The translations under genes and the position numbers were made by a program. A model generated the notes under the pieces. It was not told the origin of the DNA, did no database searches, and saw only the letters and a list, made by a program, of their open reading frames with translations. From Hyparrhenia diplandra (Eukaryota > Streptophyta > Magnoliopsida > Poales > Poaceae), in NCBI GenBank assembly GCA_015847255.1, contig JADLZK010009398.1, positions 248,001-312,000 of the forward strand: a DNA stretch of 64,000 nt, written 5' to 3'. Below are positions 11,441-22,676 of this stretch, in pieces; the first letter of the stretch is position 1; every line of letters begins with the position of its first letter.

Positions 11441-12002
11441 GATTTTTTTGTCGGTGTAGACTCGGAAAGATCACCTTGATGAAGAACGGTGACGATATGC
11501 CCATACTTCTCAATGGGAGGACACACAACATTCTTCTTACGACATCCGCCGGTGTGATTTGTGTGAGTCCAAGCCCATTGATTTCCTCTACAATGACATT
11601 CAAGCGACCATACATATCATTAGCATTTTCATTAGGAAGCATTGCAAAGGCATTAAGCTTATTCATAACAAGATTATAGCATTCCTCACGCTCACTCTTG
11701 GTTCCCTCATGGAGCTAATACAAATTTCTTCCCAAAGATCATGGGCATTTTTGTGGTTCCTCACGCGGTTGAACACGTCCTTGCAAATGCCTCTAAAGAT
11801 TGTGTTTCTAGCTTTGGCATTCCAAGTGACTTGTTCCTTCTACGTCGGTGAGGGCTTTTTCATCCTTAGGTTTTCGTGTAACCTTCGATGGCGGCTTTGA
11901 GCACACCGGAGTTTTCGGCCTCAAGATAGGCTTCCATGCGAATTTTCCAATATGGAAAGTCATCGCTTCGAATATGGGTGGTGGGCCATTCCCGTTGGAC
12001 AT
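11418..12002 (-). pseudogene. Gag N-terminal region (UBN2-like)
   Basis: The likely gag start is the ATG at 12002, read leftward: MSNGNGPPPIFEAMTFHIGK, ending near 11808 in this frame. It lies about 50 bp from the PBS. A second frame (11666-11418) reads MNKLNAFAMLPNENANDMYG then RLNVIVEEINGLG, which matches the UBN2-type Copia gag capsid region. At least two frame breaks separate these pieces and the knuckle-bearing frame. Confidence 0.8.
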
Positions 12003-12039
12003 CTTTTCTCGGGCGGTTAAGCCTAATTATGAGCAACAC

Positions 12040-12053
12040 GGCTCGATACCACT
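12040..12053 (-). other. Primer-binding site (initiator Met tRNA type)
   Basis: On the minus strand the sequence after the LTR end reads AGTGGTATCGAGCC, close to the TGGTATCAGAGC complement of plant initiator tRNA-Met used by Copia elements. Confidence 0.75.
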
Positions 12054-12706
12054 TGAAAGGATCGAGATGCCCAAGAGGGGGGTGAATTGGGCTAATCTAA
12101 AAATTTAACTCAAATAAACAACCTACTAGCACATATTCACCCTCTTGTGCCTAAGTGTGTTTCTAACAACTACCGCACAAAGTTTTGCACCCTAGGTTCC
12201 AATCCTACTCTAGCATGGCAATTCTAAGAATGTAAAGACATGAAATAGAATTACGGAAAGTAAATGCGGAAAGTAAAGAGAGGAAGGAACACGGCGATGT
12301 TTTTCTGAGGTATCGAGGTGTCGCCACACCCCCCTAATCCTCGTGAAGAACTAAGTGCTCTCTACGGGTTGATTCTTGACACTTCGACAGATCACGGTGA
12401 ACCACCCAAAACCGCTCACAAGCTTGCTTTGAGCCACCCACAAGCACCACCGGTGATCTTCAAGCCATGATCCGCCACAAGCCGTCTAGGTGATGGCGAT
12501 CACCAAGAGAAACAAGCACAAACTCTCACTTGACCTCTACAAGCCTAATGAGAAGAGTGGATGCACACTTGTAACTCTCAAAGCACTAAAGAGGTCCTTA
12601 ATCTTGCATATGACCACCTCAATAGGCTCTTGCACTCTCTTCAACTCTCAAGGTGTTTCTTCAACCGAACAAATGAGCAAGAGAGAGTATGGACGAGCCA
12701 TCCAAG

Positions 12707-12714
12707 TATTTATA
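12707..12714 (-). promoter_or_regulatory. TATA box in Copia 5' LTR
   Basis: The minus strand reads GGGCTATAAATACTTGG here, a good TATA box for transcription leftward into gag. Confidence 0.65.
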
Positions 12715-12793
12715 GCCCAAGGCTCGAAATCCAACCGTTGGCTCAAATCCTGCGAAAAATGCACAGCGCCGGACGTGCGGCGACTTAGGCTTG

Positions 12794-12805
12794 CCGGGCG
12801 CCGCC
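12794..12805. other. GC box CCGGGCGCCGCC in Copia LTR
   Basis: The same 12-mer as at 9057-9068 and 36835-36846. It sits about 80 bp upstream (on the minus strand) of the LTR TATA box. Sirevirus LTRs are known to carry CpG-rich islands. Confidence 0.6.
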
Positions 12806-13470
12806 GGGCACCGCACAAAATTCAAACTCGCTCTCACTTTTCCCCATGGCCGGACGCGCTTAGGCGCTGGCGCTTCGGGACGCGCGCGGGCGGGCAACCC
12901 CTGAGACATCGTCTCACGGACCGCTTCCGGCGTATACCGACGCGCGCCCGGCGCGTCCGGCGCAGTGTAAAAAACATTGCCCGACACTTCTCAACGGCTA
13001 CGGACGCGCCCGGCGCCTCGAGCCCCAGCCATAAAGGCAACCGCGCCTCGTTCACTTCCAATTCAACCACTTCGTGAACCGATTCAATTCCAAACTTTTT
13101 CGGGGATTTTTTTCAAGCTACCTAGTGCTAGAATCAACAAGTGTGCACCACATCTCATCGGTAGACTCACCTAGGTCAAGCTACCCGTCCGTACCCCCTT
13201 AATAGTACGGCCAAAAGCGAAAAACAAAGTCCTACGACTAATCCGATGTCTCTCAACTCCATCGACAATCGGAACTAACCGTCCTTAACCTTGTCGTCCA
13301 TCTTTTGAAAACCGAAACGATTTCCATCGCGTGAGGGCATACGAGACACATTCCCTGAATCCGTCATTACCATGACCTAACTTACCCCTATTTCTTTGAA
13401 ACACACGTTAGTCATGGTAATATACATATTGTCATCAATCATCGAAACCACCCTAGGGGCCTAGATGCTT

Positions 13471-13689
13471 GGATGTCTCCGTTCGGGGTTCCATCGTGAA
13501 GGCATGAAAAAAAAGAAATACGATGCCGCCGCCGGGGAGAAATCGATCCCGCGCCGCCCACCGACGCCCGATTACCCCATGCTTCTCCGGCTTGTGTTGA
13601 CCGCCCGACGCCAAGCAGGACCACCTAAGCCCGCCCTATTGGTCTCGATAACGCATACTAGGGGGACGTCCAATACTGCTCGATTTGCA
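13471..13689. other. Unassigned segment between Copia LTR and gypsy tail
   Basis: About 220 bases that match neither the Copia LTR on the left nor the gypsy 3' tail on the right (the pre-LTR sequence at 28640-28850 is different). There is no supported gene. Confidence 0.4.
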
Positions 13690-13992
13690 CAAATATAATC
13701 TAAATAAATAAATCCGGATAAAAAGTTGATCAAAAGGATGAATGAAAAGTATTTCTATTATAACCGTTCTATCGGCAACCGCCCAAGGCTTTGAGAGCGA
13801 CTAAAAAGCCCCGCTACGATGAAAGGTAATAAAGGGTGAGCAAAGGCATGCCATTTTATTCAAACTATAGTAGAAAATCTTATTATAAACCTGGCACTTG
13901 TAAAATGTAATCGGCATAGTAGCAACTCCCGATCAACAAACAAGTACCTATCTTTTTGCTCGAGGACGCAAAGGGTAAGCTTTGGGGGAGTT
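13690..13992 (+). repeat. 3' tail of a first gypsy element with PPT
   Basis: This 303-bp block is a near copy of 28851-29154. Both start ACAAATATAATCTAAATAAA and end with the purine-rich GTAAGCTT(T)GGGG(G)AGTTT directly before an LTR start TGTTGACGG. It therefore represents the 3' untranslated end and PPT of another copy of the same element lying to the left. Confidence 0.85.
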
Positions 13993-15354
13993 TGTTGACG
14001 GTCACTAACGACATATTTTTCCCGTCAACTTACTACCATAAAGGGAGTGAAACTATACCTTTTATACTCATATACATTTATTACTAATATATTTCCACTT
14101 GTAGTGTCCGAAATGTATTTTGTAGTATTTATAATGAAAACAGTGGAAAGACGACCAAAGTACGCAACCCTAGAAAGCGCATTTCAGAATACTTCAAGCC
14201 CGGGGTGGAAATGGACCAAAACGCCGAGTTGGGCGAGCAAACACCACCGGCCAGACTTTTCGGGGCCCAACAACGCCACTCCCCACCGAAGCCCGAATTT
14301 TTGCCAAACCGAGGGTGCGCGCACCTTTGGTGCGGCCGCACCTCCCCCGAGGCGGTTTCGGCCCAGGTTTGGCGAGGCGGTGCATTACCTTCCATGGAGG
14401 CGTTTGCCGACGTTGGTTGGTCGGTTTAGCAAATTAGGTAGGTGTACCAAGGTCGGTTTGGCTCCTTCCATATGGGGAGGGACATTTTCCAACGAGCCCC
14501 CTCTCCTCTACCTATAAAAGGAGGCCCTCTCCCTCTTCCACAACACACCAATTCATACACAACACAAGGAGGAGCCACAATGTAGAAGAGAGGAAGAAGC
14601 TCCCCACTCCACTCCTATCTTCTTCTTCTTCCTCTTAGTTCTAATGGAGAGTGAGAGAGGGAAGGCTAGAAGAGGGCTTGGCCTCTTCTCCATGGAGTCC
14701 TAGTGTACCCCCGGTGCATTTGCGGATCTCGGGTGGCCGGAGTGCGGACTTGTCGGCACCCGCCACGCTTGTACCTCTACAACCTTCTAATCATTTGGGT
14801 AAGAATGGTTGTGTCCCTCTTCGGCTTATTACTCTTAAGCATATTATCTAGTCTGTTAGTTAGACTTGCGGGATTGATAGTCGTTCCTTGGGCGGTGCTC
14901 ATTAGAAGGACCCCGGGGACGGGTAAGCCTTGTTAACACGCCCGAGTAAAAATCACTAGTGTAGACGTGGTGTCTAGACTAAGGGTTTTCTATCTTTTGT
15001 GGCGCATCCCACGGTTGAGGGGTAGGCGGCCGGGTTGTGACAGACCTTTGTCCGTCCTTTGTAATCCCTCCACGTTCGGGTGTGACGCATTGCTAAATGC
15101 CGGTCTCCATCCCGGTTTGGGCGATTGTCGGTGCCCGAAGTGAGGACATAACAACCAAGTGATCCCTGCTAGAAAGTTTGAGCCCATAAAGATACCTCAC
15201 CACCCATAGTTATCCTAGGGTGACTCTGTTTAGAGAGTAATCACACAACCATTCCTCGTGGAAATACGATACCTCGAATACTTAGGGGTGAAATGTTATA
15301 ACGACAATTCCGTGCGCCATGATTCTTCTCGCATAACGTTAAGAAACGTCAACA
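13993..15354 (+). repeat. Shared LTR of the gypsy-type array
   Basis: A 1,362-bp LTR that starts TGTTGACGGTCACTAACGAC and ends AAACGTCAACA. A TATA box CTATAAAAGG lies at 14513-14521, followed by a CACAACACACCAATTCATAC leader. The left flank is a PPT tail, as for a 3' LTR; the right flank is a PBS, as for a 5' LTR. The matching LTR is at 29155-30515. Differences between the two are mostly 1-3 base indels. Confidence 0.9.
14512..14521 (+). promoter_or_regulatory. TATA box of gypsy LTR (left copy)
   Basis: CCTATAAAAG followed by G sits about 520 bp into the LTR; the right LTR has the same box at 29671-29680. Confidence 0.7.
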
Positions 15355-15379
15355 AGCATTTTGGCGCCGTTGCCGGGGG
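15355..15379 (+). other. Primer-binding site of gypsy element
   Basis: The LTR end CAACA is followed by AGCATT and then TGGCGCCGTTGCCGGGG, the PBS type seen in Athila/Tat-like plant gypsy elements. Confidence 0.75.
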
Positions 15380-15630
15380 CGGTAGTCGTAATTCTCTCCG
15401 AGCCTAGAGCACCCGTGTGTTGTATCAAAAAAAAAAAAAAAAATAGTTATTTATCTTTCTTGTTCAAATTGAAGCCTACTCCATTTGAAAAACCTTCTGC
15501 TTCAACGGGGGAGTTCACAGAGCCACAATCTTTTTCAAAACCAAAATTTTTATCTGGCTATGAACTCACCCTAATTAAAAAAAAACTTTTGGTTCGGGCA
15601 CTCCATCTCTGGTGACCATTTTGAAAATCT

Positions 15631-15867
15631 ATGTTGCCACCTACAAGATTTCGAGGAATTATGATCATGCCTCAGCATTCCTGGCATGATCCAAGAAATT
15701 CACGTGTGGAATTTGTTTCTGCTCTCCCTCATAGGGAAAGCAAAACAATAGTACACTATGGTCGTAGGAAGTTTGAATGGGGACTGAAAAGAACTCAAAG
15801 ACAATTTTTGTCTAGCATTCTTCCCCATCAATGCCTACCAAGGACAACTCTCGATCTCAAGTAGGAT
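15631..15867 (+). pseudogene. Short unrecognised ORF in gypsy internal region
   Basis: A 77-codon frame starting MLPPTRFRGIMIMPQHSWHD and rich in basic residues lies about 250 bp after the PBS, where gag would be. Coding-like sequence extends upstream to about 15450 in other frames. I cannot assign it to a gag family. Confidence 0.3.
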
Positions 15868-17030
15868 GAGAAGGAGTCCATAGGTGCAGCCTAGGCCAGG
15901 TTTATAATGTTTATACATGTTGGCCTAGACTTGGTATTGGCCCGATAGTGTGCTTTTGCATATCTTTTGTTCGGGTCTTGACACGGATGCTGCCCTATGC
16001 CTTGACATGACGGCTGGAGGGTCGTTTACGCGTAACCTACAACGGAGCATAGGAGAATACTTGATTACATCCTAGAGAAGCTTGCTTCTCCGTTGTAGAA
16101 CCAATCCCCCTCCACAACAAAGGGCATGTCAAGCTTTGAGGAGCCCTCATCGGTCGAACCCTTACCCTTACCATTGCCAAAACCGACCGTTGAGCCCCTC
16201 TCCTCAAACCACGAACACCGAAGGAAGGAATGCTTCGTCGCTTCGGAGTTGATTGAATTCAAGGATGATGACAGAACCTCGTAAACCGAGGTGCTTTTAG
16301 ACTTTCATATCTATCTCATCCTTGACTTCAATCTTCTCATAGGCTACCCTCTAGAAAAAAAGCTTTTTCACAAAAAAACCTATAGAGGGAAGCCATGATG
16401 AGAAGTTGGAAAGATTGCTTCCGCCTCACACCTAGACATCCTAAAAAGGCGAAGCATCTTCCCAACCAAAACCCGTTCGAGGAGGCGAAGTTCATAACTC
16501 TGTTCGCTTCACCCAAGTTGTTTCCACATCTTAGTAAAACGAAACACTGTCCGCCCTCACACGAACACAAGTCATGTCCTACGGCGATAAAACGTTGTTC
16601 TTGACAATAGTCAAGAATCAACGTTAGATCCTTCATGACACATCTTTTGAGGAGAAAAACCTCATGTGCCATGGACATGCATGAAGCGACAACTCTTGAA
16701 ACCAAGAAGAAATATGTTGTTGAGCATTACAAGTTGTCAATTGAGACTTCCTACATGCTCACCTTTGGGTCTTCTTGAGTTTGTCTTGCTTTTAGCCAAG
16801 TGCTTCGGCGAAGATCACAACCATCTCTTGGTTCTCTTTGTAAACCTTTTTAAGAGAATGGTTGCAAGTCTCTAGTAGCATGATGACGCTTAACCTTGCA
16901 GCTTGAGCATAATGCTAAATTCTTAGTGGTGGCGGGAACTTCATCACCATCACCGCAGGATGTTTTCCCCCCGGTCAAGCTTACGACCATAAAGAAAGCA
17001 CCGCCCGGAGATACCCTGGACTATCATAAA
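15868..17030 (+). other. Gypsy internal filler without supported ORFs
   Basis: Unique sequence with CTTCG-rich stretches (16200-16560). A 122-codon minus-strand ORF at 16337-16705 has no recognisable motif and I do not call it. The region probably replaced pol in the ancestor of this non-autonomous element. Confidence 0.4.
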
Positions 17031-18310
17031 AAAAAAGCACAAAAAGTCTTTCTCTCTTCTTATTAATAAAAGCAAGAACATGTTATCAAGTTAGTATGCA
17101 CCTTCGGGTATTCTTGTCGCTAACCATTTTCAGGTGGAGATCGATTAAGAAGAACAAAGAGGCATGCGACCTTCGAGAACATGAGGGCTACATCACCAAA
17201 AAAAAAAAAGTTATGATGTTCATGGGTGATGGAACATGCTCAAGAGGAGACGGACCTTGCACACTTGACTTTTACACAAAAGTCTAAGTGTGGGGGAAGA
17301 TGGTGACAATCCCAAGTTCCATCCACCAAGGGATCATGCAAAAAAATGATGAGTGAATAAAAGATGATGTCAGCCCCTGCCTTGATAAAAAAAAGAAAAA
17401 AAAGAGATGGAGAGAAAAAAAGAGAGATAAAAAAAAGGAGAAGAAGAGAGAAAGTGAAAAAAAAAGGAAAAAAAAGTGAGAGAGAAAAAAAAAAAAAAAT
17501 GTTGTTAAAAAATAATTATAGACTAAAAAATTAGAGGAGAGGAGCAGGTCGGCCTCACACGGTCAAGATAATGTGTCATCGACTCCACCCTTCATTGCTT
17601 CAACAAGCAAGAAGGGCTTGTCTCCTATCCTTTGTGGCTACCATCAAGGCCCATGGTGTACACACTAAGTGTGTGTGCATGGCCTAGCCTTGAGATGCAC
17701 CTGGGCAGGACGATCATGCAAACCGCAGCAACAACTTCGATGCTCCATCCACTTATGTTGTCGGTACTTATACTCAGGTATGCAAAGGTAACGTTCACCA
17801 ACCCTCATACTCATAATTGCGTCTCCATAAGGCTCTTTAAATTCATGCTTCTCTTGTTTATGACATTTGCTCTGGTTTGATATTCTCCCATGAGTACTCA
17901 TGTGGTTTATCCATAGATCTTTTTTTAAATTAAGCGTGGTGCTTAGGTTTAAGAGATCTCCTTTAATCAAGCTTTGACATGGTGTTGGAGCTAGGTTAAT
18001 GAACTTAGAGCTTTGTTGTCCCGATCAACAAAAAGTATTTTTATGTTGGAGATGAATCAAGGCTATGCTTACCTTTGCCTCTTTTATGAGCCTTGCTTGA
18101 GTCATGATGAGGTGAACAAATAAAAATAAATTAAAATAAAATAAAGTTTTCTCATAATAAAGGCTCCACGGTGTTTAAGCCCAGAGAGCCATGTGTGTGT
18201 TTTCTTTTTGTTTTGTTTTGTTTGAATAAAATAGGTACAAGAATAAGTGTGGGGAGACCTCTCAAGCATTCAATTACACCATCCGAGATCTCCCCAACAC
18301 AAATACACAA
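17031..18310 (+). other. Gypsy internal, purine-rich tract and post-pol-like region
   Basis: The segment contains A/G-rich low-complexity sequence (17370-17510, runs of A interrupted by GAGAGA) and then ordinary AT-rich sequence up to the TR-GAG insertion. No gene is supported. Confidence 0.45.
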
Positions 18311-18315
18311 AACAC
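18311..18315. repeat. TSD AACAC (left) of the TR-GAG element
   Basis: AACAC precedes the TGAAAGGTCCC LTR start and recurs at 27941-27945 after the right LTR. Confidence 0.9.
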
Positions 18316-20530
18316 TGAAAGGTCCCTTGTGGTTTTTGGTAATTGAGTGTCAACATTAGATGAACTAATAATGTGTGATTGAGATAATACACAGGAGATT
18401 AGTTCACGTGTGGTGACGCAATGAAGGAGCTTTATTGCATATGAGACATGACATGGAGTCATGTGACCGAGGTGGTGAAGATCAAGACAAGGCTTAGCTT
18501 GATGGACCGGTTGCAAGTGTGAAGGGCAAGTCGAGGCGGTGAAGCGATGGACCGCGAGGCGGTGAAGCTTAGGCAAGACTTGGCGCCGACGGACCGACGC
18601 GGCCGGTGAAGAGCCAGTGAGGTCAAGATCGATGGACCAATAGTGTCATGTGATGATATGAAGTGGATCATATCATTTGGTGATCGTGTTGGTGCATGTG
18701 TTGCATCGGCACTTGGAGATGGAGCGGCATGGAAATGCGCAAGGCAAAGGTATAACCTATAGGGCATTTCATTTCGCCGGTCATGAGGAGCTTAGAGAAG
18801 TTTATAACCGGGTTTAGGATAGATGGCCGTACTATCAAGAGGGGCAAACTTGTTTGCATATCGGTCATCTAGTGTCACTTGAGCGATCTAACTTTGCGAT
18901 GTGTTAGGATCGAGTGGCGTGGTAAGACCAAGAGAAAATCCTTTGAAAATGATTGTGAAAATGCTAACACACATGCACATGGTGTTGTACACTTGGTGGT
19001 GTTGGCACATTTGCAGAGGAGAAGTTGTTTTGGTGTTTCTCGGACACTTGGACTGCTCTTAGAGTGGAATACTGCTTTGATCCATTGTGAGTTGGATCAA
19101 GTAACCATGTGGGTTGTGTAGCCCTCTGAGTTAGCTTTCTATAGAGTCCAAGATCATCGAAAACGGAGTTCGGATGAAGGAGATATCGCCGTTTTAATGA
19201 AAGCATTGGTCCGACCGGTCGCGGTGACCGGACGCACAATGGCGCCGGACGACGCACCGACCGGAGGCTCCTCGGTCAAGGCGTCCGCAGAGAGCTCTGC
19301 AGCCTGAATTTTGCCGGACGCAAGTGGATCGGACGCTATGACCGGACTCACCGGTGAGTCCGGGTCGGTGTGTCCGGCCAGCGCTGCTGCCGTGATTTCG
19401 TCCCCAACGGCTAGTTTCTCGGTTTGGGCTATTTATACACCACATACCCGACTTGTTTCGGTGCTGAGCACACTTGGGCCTTGGTGGCTTGTGTTGTGGT
19501 GCTTGAGAGCCCTCCCACTCACTTGTGATTGATAGTGTTCATCCAAATCAAAGTGAGGAGTGATTCTAGTGCATTCGCGTTGAGAGATCGCATTTGTGGC
19601 ACTAGGTGATCGTGTTGCAAGCCGGTGTGCTTGTTGCTCTTGGAGGTTGCCACCTCCTAGACGGCTTGGTGGCAAGAGACTTCGTGAAGCACGCAAGGAA
19701 GCTTGTGCGGTGTCGAAAGTGGATTTGTGAGAGGTTCGTGCTTACCTCGCGGGGATCGCGAAGAGCGACACTACTAGAGCGTGCTGGGTGAGTACCTCCC
19801 TTGTGCGTGTGGTGTCTTGTGGTGCCTTGAGAGGCTCACTTGAGAGTGGTGTCTTGCGGTGCCTTGCGGAGCGTGCCTTGAGGGGCAAGTGATCGGAGAA
19901 TCACAATCGAAGAACCATCTAGGTGAAACACCAAAGGAACCACCCAAGGTGTTGGTCAACACAACGAGGAGTAGGGGAAGTTGGCAAGCTTCCCGATACC
20001 TGGCAAAAAATCACCGGTGTCAACTTGTCTACTCTTCTCGGTGGTTTGCATTCTCCAAATCACAAGCTTCGTATTTACATTCATATATACCTTGTGCTTG
20101 TGCTTGTGGAGTAGTTCTTACAATTACTAGCTTGTGTAGCTTGTTAGTTGCTTTGCTTAGTTTGTGTAGCTAAGTAATTTGAGCCTTTGGGTTAGGGCGT
20201 GTGTCGCCTTGTCCTTAGTGCATCTAGTGAGCTTAGGTTTGGCTTTGTGCCTTTGCTCATTAGAATTGTGTAGGAGCTCACCCTTGTTTGAAGTACTAGT
20301 GCATAGGTTTGTGTGACCTTGCAATAGAAACGGTTAGGAGCTCAAGCTAGGCTTATCACCTCATTTGCTTTGTGTAGGATCTTTTGTGAGGTGATTTAGA
20401 GTTATAGCTAGAGGGGTAAAGTCTTGGCTAAACGAATAGTTTCAATTCCGCACTATATTTGTTTAGCCGGTGCAATTAGTTTTAGAAAGGACTATTCACC
20501 CCCCCTCTAGTCTCCATCTCGACCCCTACA
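18316..20530 (+). repeat. 5' LTR of TR-GAG element
   Basis: It starts TGAAAGGTCCCTTGTGG and ends CATCTCGACCCCTACA, just before the PBS. A TATA-like CTATTTATACACC lies at 19428-19440, after a CG-rich block (18530-18620 and 19200-19390). It holds a perfect palindrome at 19342-19363 that is absent from the right LTR. Confidence 0.92.
19342..19363. promoter_or_regulatory. Perfect 22-bp palindrome in LTR
   Basis: The half-site CCGGACTCACC is followed at once by its exact reverse complement. It sits about 70 bp upstream of the TATA-like box. Conserved CCGGAC/GTCCGG palindromes are known in Sirevirus LTR and non-coding regions; a regulatory role is inferred. Confidence 0.6.
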
Positions 20531-20545
20531 AGTGGTATCAAAGCT
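20531..20545 (+). other. Primer-binding site of TR-GAG element
   Basis: AGTGGTATCAAAGCT follows the LTR end directly; TGGTATCAAAGC is one base from the canonical initiator-Met PBS TGGTATCAGAGC. Confidence 0.85.
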
Positions 20546-20582
20546 AGGTCTCTCATTTAATGGTCTTAACCGACCCGAGAGG

Positions 20583-22676
20583 ATGGTGACTAGTGGGCTA
20601 GATGTTGAGTGCCCACACATTTTGATGGCACACACTTTGCACGTTGGAGAGATTGGCATGTATGCAATTTCAAGTATATTTCTCCTAACATGTGGTGGAT
20701 CGTAGATGTGGGCTTTTCTTGTGCTATTGACCGCAAGGATGCATCTCAAGCACAATCAAATTGCCTACATCTAGATTGCGAAGCTACTAACATTTTCTAT
20801 CGATCTTTGCATAGTAGCATTCTTAGTGAGATCATGGATTTTGAAAGCTCTCATGAGATATGGGTTTATCTCAATGAGAAATATGGGATGATCTCCAATG
20901 ACAATCTTGATGAGCACAAGATGGAGGTACATGAGGTTGTTGAGCATGACCACACCTCGGTGGTTGTGAAGGATTGCTCCACCTCATGGTCAAGTGAAGA
21001 TGATGATGATCAATCCACTCCAAGTCCACTTGACAAGGGTGATGAGGATGCCACAAGTGATGCAATCGATGATGCTATTCCATGCACACTTGATGGTGAG
21101 GATGATGGCTATGAGGGTGATGATTCTACATGTTCATCTACATCACCGATTGCTCTATGTCACATGGTGACACCAAGGTACCTTGTGGTGACATAGTTGT
21201 TGATTGTGATGATCCAAACTTTGAGCTCATATATAGTCTCATCCATGGTTTAAACAAAGAGTATGCTAAAAACAAGAAATTGAAAAATGAAAACTCTTTG
21301 CTTAAGACCACATGTGAACAACAAGAGCATCTATTTTATGTTACTACTTGTTCACATGAGGTGCTAAAATTGGCTCATGAGAAATTTAGTGTTACTCATG
21401 ATAACTTGGTACGAGACCATGCTTTACTCACTAAGATGTTTTCAAATGAAAAATCTAAAACTAGTGAGAGCTCATCGCATGGGTCAAATGATCAATCATA
21501 TATTTGTGCTAACCCTTGTGATGTAGGCAAGAAGCATGTATCCACTGCTTGTGATAATTCTTTAGACATGCCATGTTCTTCTTCTTTAGATGATTGTTCT
21601 ACTTCTATGTCTTGTGAGACTAACCTTTTGAAGGAGAACAAAAAGCTCAAAAAGGAAGTGAAGAACTTGATAGCCAAGATTGAGAGGTGCTACAATTCAA
21701 AGGTCACCTTTGAGCAAATCTTGAAGTCTTAAAGATACTATGGTGACAAGCATGGCCTTGGATTTGAGAGGAGGATGACAAAGGCCGAAAGAAAGGGCAA
21801 AGCAAAAGAAGCAAAGAAGATGGAGAGGCTTCAACAAAGGAAGCTATCTCACTCCATGTGCTATCGGTGCCATGAAGTGGGACATCTTGCTAAGGCTTGC
21901 CTAAATGAAGAAAAGCTCAAGTTGAAGAAGGAAGAAGAGAGGCTCAAGCATGTCAAGTGCCTCAAGTGCCGCACATGGGGTCATCTCACCTCAAAGTGCC
22001 CAACCAAGCAATTGGTGAAGCAACTAGAAGAGCCTCAACCAAAGCAACAAATTGAGCAAGAAAACAAGCCCCAAGATCAAGTCAAGGTCCATCTTAATGA
22101 TAAAGTTGATGACTTGAAGATGACGAAGAAGAAGACAACAAGGGGTGGCAAGGCAAGAGCAAGGCATCCAACTCATATCCAAGATGCCAAGATGATGAGC
22201 AAGATTCAAGCTAAGAAAATAAAGTTTGTTCACATCAAGTGCCGTGAATGTGGAGACATGGGACACTTTACTCGGAGTGTCCTAACAAGCTTAAGAAGAA
22301 GACTCAAGCAACTCATGAGAGGCAAGGCAAGAAGAAGCATCGAATGAGCAAGAAAGAATGGGTTCAACAAAAGGGAAGATGCTACTTATGTCGGGAAAGG
22401 GGACACATGGCTCATTCATGTCCCCTAGGTAATGATTCTAAGCCTATTTCAATTGATGATGATAATGAGCTTAGAAAGGATAACAATGGTACCTCATCGG
22501 TTACTATTGCAAAACATCCCGCTACTCATACTAAGGTTTTGCCTAAGTATGTTGCACCTAATCTTGAGAGGACCCAAACAAGTTTGGGTACCATCAAAAA
22601 GTGGATGAATGTGTGTAGGTACCATGGCATTGGAGACTTGATTCAATTGAATTCATATTGTTCATCATTTTATTGA
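20583..22676 (+). pseudogene. Gag with four CCHC zinc knuckles
   Basis: The likely start is ATG at 20583 (MVTSGLDVEC), after which one base is missing before the PTHFDGTHFARWRDWH frame (20609-21196), a UBN2-type Copia gag N-terminus. An acidic region (SSEDDDDQS) follows. The next frame (21130-21732) is a coiled coil (NKKLKNENSLLKTTCEQQEH ... NKKLKKEVKNLIAKIERC). The 21775-22347 frame carries knuckles CYRCHEVGHLAKAC, CLKCRTWGHLTSKC and CRECGDMGHF, the third cut by a shift. The 22248-22676 frame carries the fourth, CYLCRERGHMAHSC. All are CX2CX4HX4C, spaced by Lys/Glu-rich linkers. Copia gags usually carry one knuckle, so this is an expanded nucleocapsid. Four small indels break an otherwise continuous gag. 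Confidence 0.85.

Larger units (their letters stand above)
1..13470 (-). mobile_element. Sirevirus-type Ty1/Copia retrotransposon, minus strand
   Basis: The domain order on the minus strand, from high to low coordinates, is LTR, PBS, gag, protease, integrase, reverse transcriptase, RNase H, a long GC-rich downstream region, PPT and LTR. Integrase ahead of RT is the Copia order. A long gag with a CCHC knuckle, a coding-like region after pol and CpG-rich LTRs fit the Sirevirus (SIRE/Maximus) lineage. All reading frames are broken by small indels, and a solo LTR interrupts gag at 8760-9954. The left end is outside the window. Confidence 0.85.
12054..13470 (-). repeat. 5' LTR of the Sirevirus-type Copia element
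   Basis: This is the partner of the left LTR at 1-618. It has the same order of blocks: GCACAAAATTCAAAC, the proline-codon-like CG-rich block, CGATTCAATTCCAAAC, GTGTGCACCACA and CCTAGGGGCCTAGATGCTT. Its inner end (CCTTTCA on the minus strand) abuts the PBS. The expected outer start TGAAGCAT is not complete: + strand reads GATGCTTGG where GATGCTTCA is expected, so two terminal bases are changed or lost. Length is about 1.42 kb. Confidence 0.85.

Noticed and set aside
16337..16705. 122-codon minus-strand ORF in gypsy filler
   Set aside because: Cys/Phe/Leu-rich, no motif and no conserved context; it overlaps a + strand ORF.
20871..21065. His-rich minus-strand ORF
   Set aside because: Shadow of the acidic GATGAT-rich part of the + strand gag.
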